From Zingiber officinale (taxonomy: Eukaryota; Streptophyta; Magnoliopsida; Zingiberales; Zingiberaceae), in NCBI RefSeq assembly GCF_018446385.1, contig NC_055991.1, positions 120,385,794-120,449,793 of the forward strand: a stretch of DNA of 64,000 nucleotides, read 5' to 3'. Made by a program: the position numbers and the translations under genes. Below are positions 1 through 12,315 of this stretch, one piece after another (positions within the stretch are counted from its first letter, which is position 1; each line of letters opens with the position of its first letter). The notes under the pieces are model-generated. The model had not been told where the DNA came from, made no database searches, and worked only from the letters and a program-made list of their open reading frames with translations.

Positions 1-1452
1 GCCTTTTAGGCACGACTGTGTCAATTCTACACGGCCATGTCATTTTCAACACTGCAGATCAAAAGTAAAATAACCATAATTTTTTTACTTTGTTAGAGTT
101 TTGGCTGTTGTTTATACCAAATTTTAGCTAACTTCAAGATCTACAACTTTACTGAAGACTTCAACTCGAGAATACCATGTTAAGATGTGCTAAAATAGTC
201 TACAAGGTTCATACGGCCTTGACACATGGTCGTGTCAATCCACATGGCCGTGTGGAATTTTGAGAGAAGAAGAAGACTTTGGTCATCTAGAATCCACATG
301 GTCGTGCCACCGAACCAGAGCCAAGGTAACACATGGCTGTGTGGATTCACACGACCATGTCATGACCCAAGCAAGGGCCGTGTCTAGAGCTATAAAAGGG
401 GTTTTCTCCCCTTTTTCACTAATCTTTGACTTGGGACTTGCCCCCATTCCTTGGGGAAGGATTCTCCCCCTTGGGGGAACCTAAGATTGTCTATCTTCGC
501 CGATCCATCCACCTCCAGAGCAAGGGAACACCACTAAAGACGCCGAGCTTTAAGGATAAACACTCTCCTCTCTCTATTTCTATGTTTTGAGTCGTAGTTT
601 GCTATTTTCATTGTTCTTTGAATTGTAATCCCTTGATATGGAGTAGATTCTCTAGATCTAGAATATAGGAAGTAACTATGATATGATGTGATGTATGAAC
701 TATGTATTTGGATATTTTTCTATGCAATGATGTGTTTACTACTTGTTTTTTGTGTTATGTCTTTTATGTATTTGACAAAATATGTGAATGGTGTAAACAT
801 GTAGATGTGTGAGATTTTATTTCTATGTTAAGGTTGCTACTAGACTAGATAACTGAGGGATCCATAGTGACAGAGGATACTCATTCAACTAGACATATTA
901 TGCCTTTAGTGATAGAGAGCATCGATGCTTATATAGGGACTAATTTTTGTTAGGACATTCTAATTGAAGTTGATATTCCAGTGCTACCATTAAGAAGTGA
1001 CTGTGTAATCTAGGAACGTATGATCAGGGAGTCCTAGTGACAGGGATTTCCTCTTAACCGGACTTCCTAGGTACCTCTCTACTTAATGACATTAGAACTT
1101 GGGTAGACTCTCCGGTGTGACTTTCACTGGGTTGTACCAGACTTTAGTTAGAAGCGCTATACAAGTATAAGCATGGAGTTAGGTAGTTGAACAATGTATA
1201 GGGGCATTAACTAGCATCATAATGAAACCAAAATCCAAGAATCTATCATCCTTCATTCACCTACACTTAGTTTCTCTCTCTACTCTCTACTCTCTCTCTT
1301 TTCCTTTCTCTTTCTCTCTAGAGTTTGTGAACCAACCTTTGACTGTCTAGATAATTCACCTTGCGAAGTTAACTAGTGTTTAATCAATAATCCCTATGGG
1401 ATCGATATTTTTATTACTGATGACGTAGCCGTGCACTTGCAACTTTGTAACA
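1..1452 (+). mobile_element. Ty3/gypsy-type LTR fragment (cut by window start)
   Basis: No coding region is visible. The first 400 bases carry many variants of an 'acacggccgtgt' motif in both orientations, as in U3 regions of some plant gypsy LTRs. A TATA box (tataaaaggg, near 391) follows, then a pyrimidine-rich leader with ctctctctc tracts. Near 1405-1440 there is a 'gatcgatattt...ccgtgcacttgc' stretch like the U5 end of several plant gypsy LTRs. The right edge is not sharp and no target duplication was found. Lineage is inferred from motif style only. Confidence 0.45.
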
Positions 1453-1557
1453 ATACAATCAACATAGTCAGCTACTCACTTAAGTGTCATTTGACACAGA
1501 AAGAGGAAATGGCTATGGCCTAGGAGAATGTCTCACACTAACTTTAAAAACCTCACC

Positions 1558-2411
1558 AAATTAAATGGCTTAATTAGAGGACTACCAAAACTACCCAACT
1601 TAAATTCAATAATCTGTAATACTTGCCAACAAGGAAAATAGACTAAGTCAACCCACAAACTAACTAATCAAACCCAAACTAATTCAACCCTTGAATTACT
1701 ACATTTAGATCTATTTGACTCACATAGGATTAAATCCATTAATGAAAATTTATACTATCTAGTAATAATTGACGATTACTCAAGATTCACTTAGGTAAAA
1801 TTCTTAAAAATAAAGATAAAATATTTGAAATATTTAGCAATCTATGTAAACAAATTGAAAATGAAAAAGATTCAAAAATCAAGAAAATTAGGGGTGACAA
1901 TGGTGGGAAATTCAAAAATCATAGGTTCACCAAATTCTGCTTAGAAAATGAGTATCACCAAGAATTTTCATACCCCAACACACCTCAACAAAATGGAATA
2001 GTAGAAAAAAAAAAAAAAAACTCTCCAAGAACAAAACAGAACAACAATAAATAAGAAACATAATAAAACCCTATTTGAAATTTACCATAATAAATTACCA
2101 AATATCAAAATTTTAAAAATATTTAGATGTCCTGTTTATATATTAAACACAAGGGAATACTTAAAAAATTTATCTCAAAAGTAGAAAATCGAATCTTCAT
2201 AGGATACTCTCAAACCAGTAGAGGATATAGAGTTTACAATAAAACTACACTAAAAATTGAAGAAATAACCTATGAAAAATTTGACGAAATTACAAACTCT
2301 AAAGAATCTAACTCAACTCAACCTCAATACCAACCAATTGATTTCGTTAAAGCTAACACTGACCTAGGGAGAGTAAGTGAAAATCCAACAGATGAATACA
2401 AAGATGAATAA
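1558..2411 (+). pseudogene. Copia integrase remnant (element I)
   Basis: Pieces in shifting frames give the GAG-pre-integrase tail (NTCQQGK), the catalytic-core start (IDDYSRFT), the RGDNGGKF block and PQQNGIVE, in the usual order. They are followed by the C-terminal part at 2127-2411 (HKGILKKF, FIGYSQTSRGYRVYN). Integrase inserts the cDNA copy. Several in-frame stops and a poly-A run near 2010 break the frame, so no functional protein is possible. Confidence 0.75.
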
Positions 2412-2559
2412 AATCAATCACAAGAAAATGAACAAACACAAGATGAACCTATAACAATAAGAGTCAGCTCAGACCATCCAGTTGAACAAATTATATATGA
2501 TCTAGACCTAAAAGTTCAGACTAGATTATCCTTTAGAAACCTAAGTCAAATATCCTTAA

Positions 2560-4062
2560 TCTCCAAAATTGAACCCAAAATAATAGAAGAATCCATACTT
2601 CACCCATACTAGATTATAGCCATACAGGAAGAACTGGGTCAATTTGAAAGAAATGAAGTCTAGAACTTAGAATCACTACCTGAAAATAAAAAGGTAATAG
2701 AAACCAAGTGGGTATTTAGAAATAAACTAAGTGAAAATAGGGAAATTGTGAGAAACAAAGCCGGATTAGTTTTTGGTCAAGTAGAGGGACTTGACTACGA
2801 TGAAACATATGCTCCAATAGCGAGACTTGAGTCTATTAGAATGCTATTGAGCTATGTAGCCCATAAAGGATTTAAACTTTATCAAATGGATGTTAAGTCT
2901 GCCTTCCTAAATAAGCTAATTAAAGAGAAAGTGTTTGTAAGTCAGCTACCTAGATTTGAGAGTCTAGATCATTCTAACCACGTGTTCAAACTAAAAAAGA
3001 CTTTGTATGATTTTAAACAAGCACCTAGAGCTTGGTATGAAAGGTTAACCTCCTATCTAATTTTCAAAGGATTCAATCAAGGTCAAATCAACCCAACTCT
3101 ATTTGTAAAATCACTCAAATAAGATATCTTCATAGCACAAGTATATGTAAATGACATAATCTTTGGTTCAACCAACTCAGAATTTTTACAAGAATTTATA
3201 ACCTTAATAGAACAAAAATTTGAAATGAGCCTAGTAAATAAACTAACCTATTTCTTAGAATTACAAATTAAACAAACTAATGAAGAAAATTATGTTTACC
3301 AACAAAAATACATAAAGGAATTACTTAAAAAATTTGGAATGGAAAATACCAAAAAAATAAAAACACCAATGACAACTAACACAACCGTGGATAGTGATCC
3401 AAATGAAAAATTCATAGATCTAAAATATTATAGAAGTACAATAGATAATCTTTTATACTTAACTGCAAGTCAACCTAATATTTTATTTGCAGTTAGTATG
3501 TATGCTAGATACCAAACCTGTGCTAGAGAATCTCACCTAACTAATGTAAAAGGAATTTTTAGATATTTAAAAGGCACATCAAATGTAGGGATTTGGTACC
3601 CTAGAATACCTCATTTTGAACTAATAGGTTACTCTAATTCAGACTATGCTGGCTATAAACTAGATCGTAAAAGTACAAGTGATGGATGTCAATTACTTGG
3701 ACCATCACTTATCAGCTGGTTTAGTAAAAAGTAGCACTGTATTGCTTTATCTACAACTGAAGTCGAGTACATAGCAATGGGTGAGTGTATAACAAAGTTG
3801 TTATGGATGATGCATACAATAAATAAGTTTAACTTAGAATATAAAAATATAAAAAATCTATATTAATAACATCAATCCAATTAACTTAACCAAAAACCCG
3901 ATGCATCATTCAAGAACTAAACATATTAAAATCAAACATCACTTTATTTGAGATCATGACGCTAAAAGAGACATTAAACTCAACTATGTTAAGTCCAAGT
4001 CAAATTCAGCTGACATTTTTACCAAACCATTATCAGAATTTGAATTTAGTAATCTATGAAGA
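2560..4062 (+). pseudogene. Copia reverse transcriptase and RNase H remnant (element I)
   Basis: At 2748-3122 the RT palm is recognisable (LDYDETYAPIARLESIR, YQMDVKSAFLN, LYDFKQAPRAWYERL). The catalytic YVDD box at 3144-3155 reads YVND, which loses one metal-binding aspartate. From 3225 come the connection region and RNase H: a D in the SDYAGYKLDRKSTS block, then ALSTTEVEYIAMGE after a TAG at 3732, and ADIFTKPL near 4010. Several stops interrupt the frame. The mutated active site and the stops show a dead copy. Confidence 0.85.
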
Positions 4063-5431
4063 TGACTGGGAATGTGCACGATAGATTATGACTACTATTT
4101 TCAAAATAATTTTTCAAATGATTTGCAAATTCTAGGAAAAAAATTTTTACTTATATTTTCTAAAAATTCCCATTTTCTTAAAATTTTAAATTGATTTTAG
4201 CCTTAGTCTAGATCAAGTACATAGAAAGCATGTTCCCATTGATCTAGGAATCGAGCATCTCATAAACACACTAGGCCTACCTTGATTGTGCATTCCAAAA
4301 CCTAGAAAGGTGTTAGATGCATAGACAAATTACCTGGACTTAAGATGCTTATATTAGTACATCAATACAAGTCTAGGCGAAAAATATCAAAATTTCAATG
4401 ATCATGTTAAGTAATCCATCTTAGTCAAATACTAACTTGTTACATTTACTTAATCTGACTAACCCAGCGAATACTTCTATCTTCTGATAGTTAGTTAGTT
4501 ACTGACGGTTAGACATTTAAAGTTTTTTTTGGGTTTGGGGGAGGATAATTGAAAATGATTTCTAAATTATTTATTTCCTTTCCTAAATACTTTCAAAATC
4601 ACCTTCAAAATTATTTTCAAATTTTGCAACATATGTTCAAAATTATTTTTAAGATACTTATTTTGCAAAAAGTCCTTTTCAAATTATGTGCTTTGGAAAA
4701 TGCAATAGTTGCAAAATATATTTTCAGAAAACACTTTAAAAAAATTTTTGAAAATTTTTATTCAAAGATTATTTTTTTCACTTTGATAATTTTTTTTTAA
4801 AAAAATATTTTTTGCAAAGTAAATATTTCCAAAGTTATTATTCTGTTTAGAGAAAGCATCAAAACTACTGTCAAAAATATTTTGAAGTGATAATTTACAA
4901 AGTCATTTTAATTTTTTTTTTTTTTTTGAAATGTTGGAAATCTTTAGAATTCTTAGAAATTTTTTAAATGGTTGAAAAAACTTATTTTGAAAATTACTTT
5001 GAAAAATACCTTTATAACCCACTCTTCCGATATTTTGAAAAGTTGGCTTGTAATTATCCTGAAAACTACTTTTGGTACTTTAAAACTTTAAACTTTAAAA
5101 TTATTTTACAAAAGTTACCTTTCAAAACCTACTATAAATTTTAAAAATTTCTTTCAAATTAAGCAAAAAAATATTTTCTACACTAAACTCCTCCCTACAA
5201 TAAACATGCAAGTTTTTATGCATATTTTGAAAAGATTATACTCACTTGTGTGTTTCAATACTTTGGTATACTTACTTAGCATAGTTTTTTTGATGAATGT
5301 CAAAGGGAGAGTGTTAAGGGTTAAGTAAGAAAAATAAACTAAAAACTTGAAATCCTTAACTTTAAAAATGCTCTTAATTTCTATTACTTTTGCATTTTTT
5401 TCCTAACTTTAACTTAGGTTGTCATTACATC
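4063..5431 (+). other. AT-rich 3' internal region of element I, no gene seen
   Basis: About 1.4 kb of A/T-rich sequence with many 'tttcaaaatt' type runs lies between the end of RNase H and the polypurine tract. Small ORFs (for example 4549-4800) are low-complexity and not coding-like. In Sirevirus-type elements this is where an env-like ORF can sit, but no such ORF is recognisable here. Confidence 0.6.
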
Positions 5432-5444
5432 AAAAAGGGAGAGA
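5432..5444 (+). promoter_or_regulatory. Polypurine tract of element I
   Basis: 'aaaaagggagaga' lies directly before the LTR start TGTTAGTG. It is the primer site for plus-strand DNA synthesis in LTR retrotransposons. Confidence 0.8.
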
Positions 5445-6720
5445 TTGTTAGTGCAGTTGGTACCAATGGTTAAACCTGAGTTTTGATGAATGATAAATAG
5501 GTTAAAGTTAGACGTATTGTGATCTAACCTTGTTATCGAGTGTGTAGGGTTGACTAACCCTAGTCAGGATGTTCGATTTTTGATTGATTGATGACTAGAT
5601 GTGTAATTTCGGCAAGTCGGGATGTTTGATTCCCAACATGTTGAAGTCCAGATGTGAGATTCTATCAAGGGTCAAGATGTGTGATTCCCAATTGGAGAAG
5701 ACCGAATGTGCGATTCTAATAGGTCGAGATGTGCAATTCCCGATTGGAGAAGACCGGATATGCGATTCAGGTAGGCCGGGATATTTGATTCCTGAAGTTT
5801 GGATGTTTTATTCCGGAAGGTATCTCTACACCTGGTAAGTAGAAGTAAGTCACTGAAAGAGAGTGACTAAGTTAGGACGCATTCCAATTAGAAGGGACAG
5901 TAGGCGTCGGTCCAATTTAGGTTCACTTCAAAAACCTAAATTGAGAGCTTGACTAGATCCTGATCTCGAGGAGATAGAGTCTAATTAGTACTCATTATTA
6001 TTACTGTGCTAACACTTATCTTGCAGGTTATTGGACTATTACTTTTTACAAGACAAAAAAAACATAAAAAGTCTTGAGTGAACAATGCCCGAGGTGACTT
6101 CATGTAACGACCACCCTTCTTACTACTACTACTACTCTCTAAGAGTGACCGTTACTTATCTACTACTCTACTTAACCGGTTTATTAAAAATCTCTAGGAA
6201 AACCCTACCGAAAAATTTCGGCAGAATCTCCCCTGTACCGGTGACCATTTCCCATAATACAAGCATAATATACTCAGCCACAGGCGGCTGGAACATATAT
6301 CTTCACAACCACGCATTATAATATCACAAATAAAAGAAAGAAACTACCCTATCAATAGCAAACATCAATATCACTCCATCAATAGGAAATAACTCAACTA
6401 CAATGCGGAATAAACTTAACATAGACAAAGGGAAACTACTAAAACAATCTCTATCAATTTAATAGACTGAAAGAAAACTCCAAAGAAGGAGTCTTGACAG
6501 TTTCCTTAGCAAACTCTTGATCTCCCCATAGTCCAGCCATCACACACCTTCATCACCACCACCTTGTCGCCTTCTTTGCTAAATCTTTTCCTTTATCTAC
6601 AGTAGGAGGAAGTGCAGTCTATAAGCATAAAGCTTAGTGAGCGCTATCTACTCACAAAAACTCGATATGCATGTATATAAATAAAAACATGCTAAAACTG
6701 AATGCTAACATGTAAAGCTA

Positions 6721-6960
6721 CTCATGCTCATAAATAGCAAAGAAATCATACTATCTGAAATACTAAACATATATAGCTAATCATGCTCATAATCCAATGA
6801 AGGAATCATACTAACTGAAACACTAAACATGTATAGCTAATCATGCTCATAATCCAATAAAGGAAATCATACTAACCGAAATACTAAACATGTATAGCTA
6901 ATCATGCTCAAAATCCAATGAAGGAATCATACTAACTGAAATACTAAATATGTATAGCTA
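6721..6960. repeat. Four 60-bp tandem repeats in LTR J
   Basis: Four consecutive units of 60 bp (one is 61) read 'tcatgctcataatccaatgaaggaatc...', and are followed to ~7015 by shorter 'ctactaaacatgtaaag' units of about 17 bp. They lie inside the solo LTR and are not coding. Confidence 0.85.
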
Positions 6961-7194
6961 CTAAACATGTAAAGCTACTAAACATGTAAAACTACTAAAC
7001 ATGTAAAGCTAAACATGCTGAATAATCTAGTAGCAAGGAAACAATTGAAACTACTACTGCATGCTTCAAATAATAAGAAACTAAACTTTCTAATTCTAAA
7101 CATATTTGAAGCTTGTTTCATTTGTTTCAAAACTTATACTTTAATACTTCAAAATAATAATCAACTTCTCTTGGGCCCGGCATTGTACCACTTT

Positions 7195-7378
7195 GCGCGC
7201 ATTCTTAATAAGAATCGAGGTAGCTAATCCCGAAACTACTAAGATACTTCTAGGCCATGTGCCTAGGGGCAACTTGGAGCTCATCCCTTTCTTAATGAGA
7301 ATTGAGGTGGCTAATCCCAAAACCATTAAGACACTTCTAGACCTTATGTCTAGGGGCAACTTGGAGCCCATCCCTTGG
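7195..7378. repeat. Two ~92-bp tandem repeats in LTR J
   Basis: Two units share the pattern 'gaatcgaggtagctaatccc ... cttctaggccatgtgcctaggggcaacttggag'. The overlapping small ORFs on both strands are a by-product of the repeat. Confidence 0.75.
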
Positions 7379-7831
7379 AACTTGTGTCCGGTACATGCCA
7401 TTAAAAAGTAAAATACTTTCTTACTAACTTCTTTATACTTGCCCTTACTTGGCATATAAGCAAACACCTTGTGTGCGCTTTTGATATTAAACACCTTGTG
7501 TGTGCTTTTGATCTTAAACTTTTGAAATTGAGATCAAGTTAAAGTCTTGGTCTTTCTTAGCTTATAACTTCTCATATTAGTCCAATAGCAAAAGACTAAC
7601 GATAGGAATCATTACTGCTCATGTTAAACTGATACTTTAAAAATCTGCATGCTATACTTATAAAAATCTGTTTATTAAAGTCTGCATACTATACTTAACA
7701 AATCTGAAATCTTTAGGCATGCTACAGCAGAAGTAAATCAAAGAAAGAAAGATCTGCATTCTTTAAAAGGAAAACTGCATACACTTAGAGAGTAGTGTTC
7801 ATGCTTGTTAAAGTAGCGAATAAAAACAACT

Positions 7832-8036
7832 TTGAGCTTACTAATCATGCTATAAAATAGAGCAAAAGAAAGCAACCTTGAACTTACTAATCATGCTATA
7901 AAATAGAGCAAAAGAAAGTAACTTTAAGCTTTCTAAACATGCTGTAAAATAGGGCAAAAGAATGCAACTTTGAACTTACTAAACATGCTGTGATAAGAGC
8001 AAAAGAAAGTAACTTTAAGCTTACTAATCATACTTT
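7832..8036. repeat. Four ~53-bp tandem repeats in LTR J
   Basis: The repeating core is 'cttactaatcatgctataaa' followed by 'atagagcaaaagaaag'. Four diverged units are visible inside the solo LTR. Confidence 0.8.
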
Positions 8037-9297
8037 AAGCAAATCTACATCCTAAGCTTAACAAATCTGCACTATACTGCTTAATGAAATTTGCAAAAAC
8101 AAAGTGGATGTTCTAAAATTTCATGGGAAAAACTAGTAGCACATGCTCTACTGAATACTCCCAAAACTAAGGCTGTACATGTCAAATGCATGGCACAACA
8201 AGACTATAATCTGCTAAAGTTTAAACCTATGTAAAGCTTGGTGCAGTAGCAAATGAAGTCAATTATTCTGTTATAATTGCATTTCTGGTAAATAGCACAG
8301 AAATAACAGATTTCAAAGAAATAAAACCACATGTACAATTACTACTACTACTACTACTCTATTTCAAGTTCAACAGATCCTTTTCACGGTTCTGTTGTAC
8401 GTGTGGTTCAACAAATATTGACTTGATCCGATTTAATAAATCTGAGCCTTCTTATAGCCAGCTCAGTAGCCGAAATTGCACAGCAACCCAGTGGAAGTTA
8501 CTCGTGCCCCTTTTTCTTTGCATAAGATCAAGTTCATCTTGCTGTAAAATTTAAAATAAACCTAAATGACACCTTCACAGCTTAACTCTTATTGTAAAGC
8601 AACCCAAAATCTCCAACGTGCTGCTAATAGGGTAGAACTACTACTGGAAACCTAAGTTTTGTAACTGTTCTTCATGCTTAACCTAAACTAATCCTTTTCT
8701 TCTTTCTTCAACCTCACGACAGCAAACATGAGGTGGCAACCTGTACGGTATGATCCGAAAACAGGGAAGCAAGGGAACAAACCGAAACCTAAATTTGCAT
8801 GGCAAAATACCTAGCAACAACTAAAGGAAGGGATGCATGACAACCCTAGGACCATCTATTCGGCACAATAGTATCCATGAGCAAGGAAACGAAAATCGAA
8901 AACTCGGAGCTACTCCTACTGCAGGTGAGAAGCAACTCACCTCTTGTTCTTGCACTTACAACCGACGGAGAGGAAAAACCCTAGGGTTTCGGGTGAAGCT
9001 TGAAGATCTCGGCGGCTCCCTTGAGTTCCCGAGCTCCCTTCGTCACGGTGACCACGTACGAGTGAAGGTCGGCCGGAAGAATCCTTTCGCCGGCACCAGA
9101 GAGGAACCCTAGCGCCGTCGCCTCGGTGTGTTTTCCGCCCGATCCGCCGCTGTCGCGCGAGAGAGGTGAGGAGAGAAAGAATTTCGGGAGAAAAAGATCC
9201 TTTTCCCAAAAATCACTTAAGTTTTTCCCTCTTATTATCTCTAGGGTTTCCATATAACTTTACTTTAAATATATTTCTCTCCATACCTAGTTAAGAG

Positions 9298-9385
9298 AAC
9301 GAGCGTAGCTCAACTGGTCGGGCCAGGTTCGGTTGGGTCAGTCCAACCCAAGGTCGTAGATTCGAACCTCGCCTTCAACGATTTT
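9298..9385 (+). ncRNA. tRNA-like / Pol III-like segment inside LTR J
   Basis: An A-box-like TAGCTCAACTGG (9306-9317) and a B-box-like GATTCGAACC (9359-9368) lie ~42 bp apart and are followed by a run of six T near 9381. This is the layout of a Pol III internal promoter. The arms do not fold into a proper cloverleaf, so it is not a working tRNA gene. It may be a tRNA relic or SINE head captured by the LTR, or chance. Confidence 0.4.
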
Positions 9386-10241
9386 TTGTCAAAATTTCTT
9401 TCTTTTTGTAACCCTACTAAACGACCTCTAAAAATTACATAAAAATACTCTAAAAATTCCTAAAAATCTCTAGAATGTTTTAAAAGTATTTCCAAATATT
9501 TTTATGGACTTTTAAAACTTGAAATAGGGAAAATTGGGTCGTTACACTTCAAGCATTGGAAAGCGCATTCATACTATTCATGGAAGGCGATTTCGGTGCT
9601 ATGGAAGGCGCTTTCTGCAAGATAAATTTTAAACTTCGTTGTAGATAAGAACTAGGTTGTTCAGGATCAAATTTCTCATATAGGAGGTGCCTTCAAGGCT
9701 ATGGAAGGCACCTTCCACACTCTTTATAAGGGTGTTTCGCCCAAGCCATTAGAATCAACTCCTACACGAGCTTCTACACATCCGATCGGCTTTCCAACTG
9801 CTCCGGCTTCCTTCTGCTGCTTTATATAAGTCTGTCTATCACCAGGCCACCCCTCTGAGTCATCTAATCATCTCCGTCAGACCGACAACAACACACGAGC
9901 GCTCCTAATTGTTGGTAATATTTTTAAGTGTTGCACTTTTTGTTATTGCTTTAAAAAGGGGAAGTGTAGGTTGTTACATTGTCCCTATCTCTTGTATTCG
10001 ATCACCTCTTCCGGCGGTTCCGGAAGAGCCATTTAGTGAATTGTCTATCGATAGGTCTGTGAGACTTGGGTCTTGGAGTAGGAGTCGTCGAAGGCTCCGA
10101 ATCAAATAAAATCGACCGTGTTTGTTTCTATTTTTTATGTTCAATTTTTCACTGCGCACTTTATTTTTCAAAACTAAAAAAGTCAATTTTCTAAAACCAC
10201 GTGATTCACCCCTCCCCTCTCATGCGTGTCTCGATCCAACA

Positions 10242-10549
10242 CTATTAGGTTGTTCTACCTGGTCAGTCACTCTGCGACTCGGTCGATCTGCTCGCTCGGC
10301 CTCATTACCCGATCGACTGCTCTACTCAATCGAACACTCGGCCTGATCTACTACTCGACCACTAACTCGGTTAGCTACTTTGCCTGGCCGACCACTCTGC
10401 CTGGTCTGCTACTCAATCACACTATCTGGTTGGTCACTCAGCCCGATTAGACGTTCTACTGATCTGCTTGATCTGCTACTCTATTCTCTCGGCCGATCTA
10501 CTTGCTCTGCTGTACTGCCCACTTAGCTGCTCTGCCCACTCGGCTGATC
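10242..10549. other. Degenerate 'ctcggtcgatctgctc' repeat, host sequence of element F
   Basis: Irregular pyrimidine-rich repeats of the type 'actcggccgatctactcg' fill this stretch. The same sequence style resumes at 34283-34297 and 34804-34884, on the far side of composite element F. This agrees with F having inserted into this repeat. Confidence 0.55.
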
Positions 10550-10643
10550 TATTGGAGCAATCCCAATAGCCCGTACAACCATGTATTTTGGTATTTGGGC
10601 AAAGGGTTTAAGTTAAGTTCACCCTTGTATTTAATATGTGTAT
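10550..10643 (+). repeat. First ~94 bp of the F 5' LTR
   Basis: This aligns directly with 32031-32124 ('ggagcaatcccaat..gcccgt', 'tttgggcaaagggtttaag', 'ttcacccttgtattt'). At about 10644 the sequence switches to the reverse complement of the distal part of the same LTR. Confidence 0.75.
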
Positions 10644-11379
10644 CAGAGTTGCGCAACGGAAATACAAACTGATATAAACAAGAATGCTAAAGACAATAAG
10701 AGAAAGAACAAGCAAACCGCTAACATGTTTTCTTTAACGTGGTTCGGAGATTAGGGCTCCTACTCCACGGCTATCTGTAAGGTGGACGATCACTCAATCC
10801 TTCAGTGGATTAGCTCCCGGTAAGCTCCGGCTATCTCAAGTCTTCTTGTGGGTGAAGAAACCTCACCACAACTCTAACCAAGACCTCTTGAAACATAAAG
10901 AACTCTTGAGCACTTGTTGACTACTAATTAGGGTTAATCACCACTAATTTCGTCTACCTTAACCAACCTCCAAAGCCTTGGTTATATAGGCCACGGGTTA
11001 GAAAATCCCGCCTACTAGTTGATTGGTGAAAGTGCCAGTCGACTGCCCTCTATGGAGATTCGACCGTTACATCCCAACAGTTCGATACCAGTCGACTAGT
11101 GAAAGTACTAGTCGATTGCTCCACACTAGTTAAGTGAACAGAGACATTCTGTTCACTCCCCAGTTGACTGGTAAAAGTACCAGTCGACTGGTACCTCGAG
11201 TACAATCTCACGTACTCAGACCCTCACCCTTACGACTCACTTGACTCTTCATTGCAGCCTTGACCTCTTGCCTTCAAGCCTACTTCCTTTGGCTCTCGTC
11301 CCTCGAATGCACCCAAGCCCGCGGCTCGCCCCAATACCATCCTTCGCGTATGCCTCGAAGTCGCTTCCCTGGACCCTTG

Positions 11380-12250
11380 TGTTGGTCCCCGTGGGTGTTT
11401 TGATGTGATCAACCAAGTTGGTTAGGTCCTACTTTGTTTGATCCCTGTGTCTAAGTGTGCAGGAACTTAGGAGCGCAGGAAGTCAAGCGGAAGACACAGC
11501 TAATGAGAAGGACGACATGTGAAGGGAGCCGACGGGCTCGATGCGTCCGAAGGACGAGAGAGTTGCGGAAGAGTACACCGGTGGGCGAGAAGAATATGCG
11601 CGGCGTTCGAGTGATGTTAAGCCGGGGAGGAAGACTGCTCGAGGAGAAGCCCGGAAATTGGGTTCGGGTGAGCCCTATTTCGGTTGGCCGAAATCACCCA
11701 AAAGAACGGAGCGTCGGAAGCTGAAGCAAGTGAGCTGGAAAATCTGCCAGCCATCTTGGAGGCACCTCCATCAGGCTTGGAGGTGCCTACAGTCTTGTTG
11801 GAGGTACCTCGGACTGGTCAAAATGACCATTTTCGCAGCGGATAGAGTTTTATCCACTGACCGAGCTGGAGGCGCCTTGAACCTTGTTGGAGGTGCCTTG
11901 GACCCCCGGGATAGACTTTCCAGGAGCTATATAAAGGCCCATGGAGCTAGGAAATATGATACAACTCAAGCAATCAATTATATAGTCTTTCCTAGCAATA
12001 ATTCTAAGCTTCAAAGTGTAAAAGGCTTCTTCGCCTTCAGCAAAAGAAGATCTTCTACTGCGCTTTTGTTACTGCCCTGGATTAACAACCCTCTTGGTTG
12101 TAACCAGGTTAAATTCCTATCTTCTGCTTAATTTCTATTTCTTTATTTGTTATTATTTTACTATTGCTTTTTTGAGTTGAAATCCGAGGAGGGTATAGTT
12201 TTTTTTTTTCAGCAATTCACCCCCTCTTGCCGACCTCCGCTGCACCTACA
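11380..12250 (+). repeat. 5' LTR of element A
   Basis: It starts TGTTGGTCCCCGTGG and ends GCACCTACA (871 bp). U3 holds five ~14-bp palindromes (variants of tggaggcgcctcca) centred near 11763, 11784, 11805, 11873 and 11894. A TATA box (tatataaag, 11928-11936) follows, then a leader. The small ORFs at 11455-12131 lie in the LTR, reappear in diverged form in other LTR copies, and are not considered genes. Confidence 0.9.
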
Positions 12251-12252
12251 AT

Positions 12253-12264
12253 TGGTATCAGAGC
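12253..12264 (+). promoter_or_regulatory. Primer binding site of element A (tRNA-iMet)
   Basis: TGGTATCAGAGC lies 2 bases after the LTR end. It is complementary to the 3' end of initiator tRNA-Met, the usual minus-strand primer of plant copia elements. Confidence 0.9.
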
Positions 12265-12315
12265 CAGACCGCCTCAGAAAGACTAATCGCCGACTGAAGC
12301 ACAACGATCAAGACA

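Larger units (their letters stand above)
6103..9546 (-). mobile_element. Solo LTR J (gypsy-type, 3.44 kb) inside LTR I
   Basis: The ends are TGTAACGACC and GGTCGTTACA. The 5 bases CTTCA flank both sides (6098-6102 and 9547-9551), a clean target duplication. Length, 5-bp duplication and TG...CA ends fit a solo LTR left by LTR-LTR recombination; a long-LTR chromovirus such as Tekay/Del would fit. On the minus strand it starts TGTAACGACCCAATTTTCCC, a common gypsy LTR opening, so I infer minus orientation. It contains three sets of tandem repeats and a tRNA-like segment, and no pol domain. Confidence 0.75.
1500..10241 (+). mobile_element. Ty1/copia element I (Sirevirus-like), 5'-truncated, with 3' LTR
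   Basis: The domain order integrase, reverse transcriptase, RNase H, long non-coding 3' region, polypurine tract, LTR is that of Ty1/copia. The 5' LTR, gag and protease are missing; coding homology starts near 1550 right after the gypsy-type fragment. The long AT-rich 3' internal region and the 'aaaaagggagaga' tract directly before TG are typical of Sirevirus/Maximus elements. All ORFs are broken, so the copy is dead. Its 3' LTR (5446-10241) is interrupted by solo LTR J. Confidence 0.8.
5446..10241 (+). repeat. 3' LTR of element I, split by solo LTR J
   Basis: It starts TGTTAGTGCAG after the polypurine tract and ends '..ctcgatccaaca' at 10241. Removing the 3444-bp J insert leaves about 1.35 kb. 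The remainder resembles LTRs E and G: the same opening ('..ttttgatgaatg..', 'taggcgtcgg'), similar near-palindromes of the ggaaggcgcctt type around 9580-9715, a TATA-like 'tttataagg' near 9723, and the same '..gtagtcgtcgaaggctccga..' style U5. It is followed by unrelated sequence, as expected for a 3' LTR. Confidence 0.7.

Noticed and set aside
8837-9253. GC-rich overlapping ORFs on both strands in LTR J
   Set aside because: Three frames are open at once and no domain is seen. It looks like a GC-rich promoter or leader part of the LTR.
6103-9546. J as a DNA transposon with TGTAACGACC inverted repeats
   Set aside because: The 10-bp inverted ends could suggest a TIR element, but the 5-bp duplication, TG/CA ends and 3.4-kb repeat-rich body fit a solo LTR better.
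11455-12131. Overlapping ORFs (89 and 196 codons) in the A 5' LTR
   Set aside because: They lie in the LTR; similar but diverged ORFs in other LTR copies (14485-15169, 27207-27491, 30143-30577) follow the LTR sequence in several frames and strands, so they are not genes.
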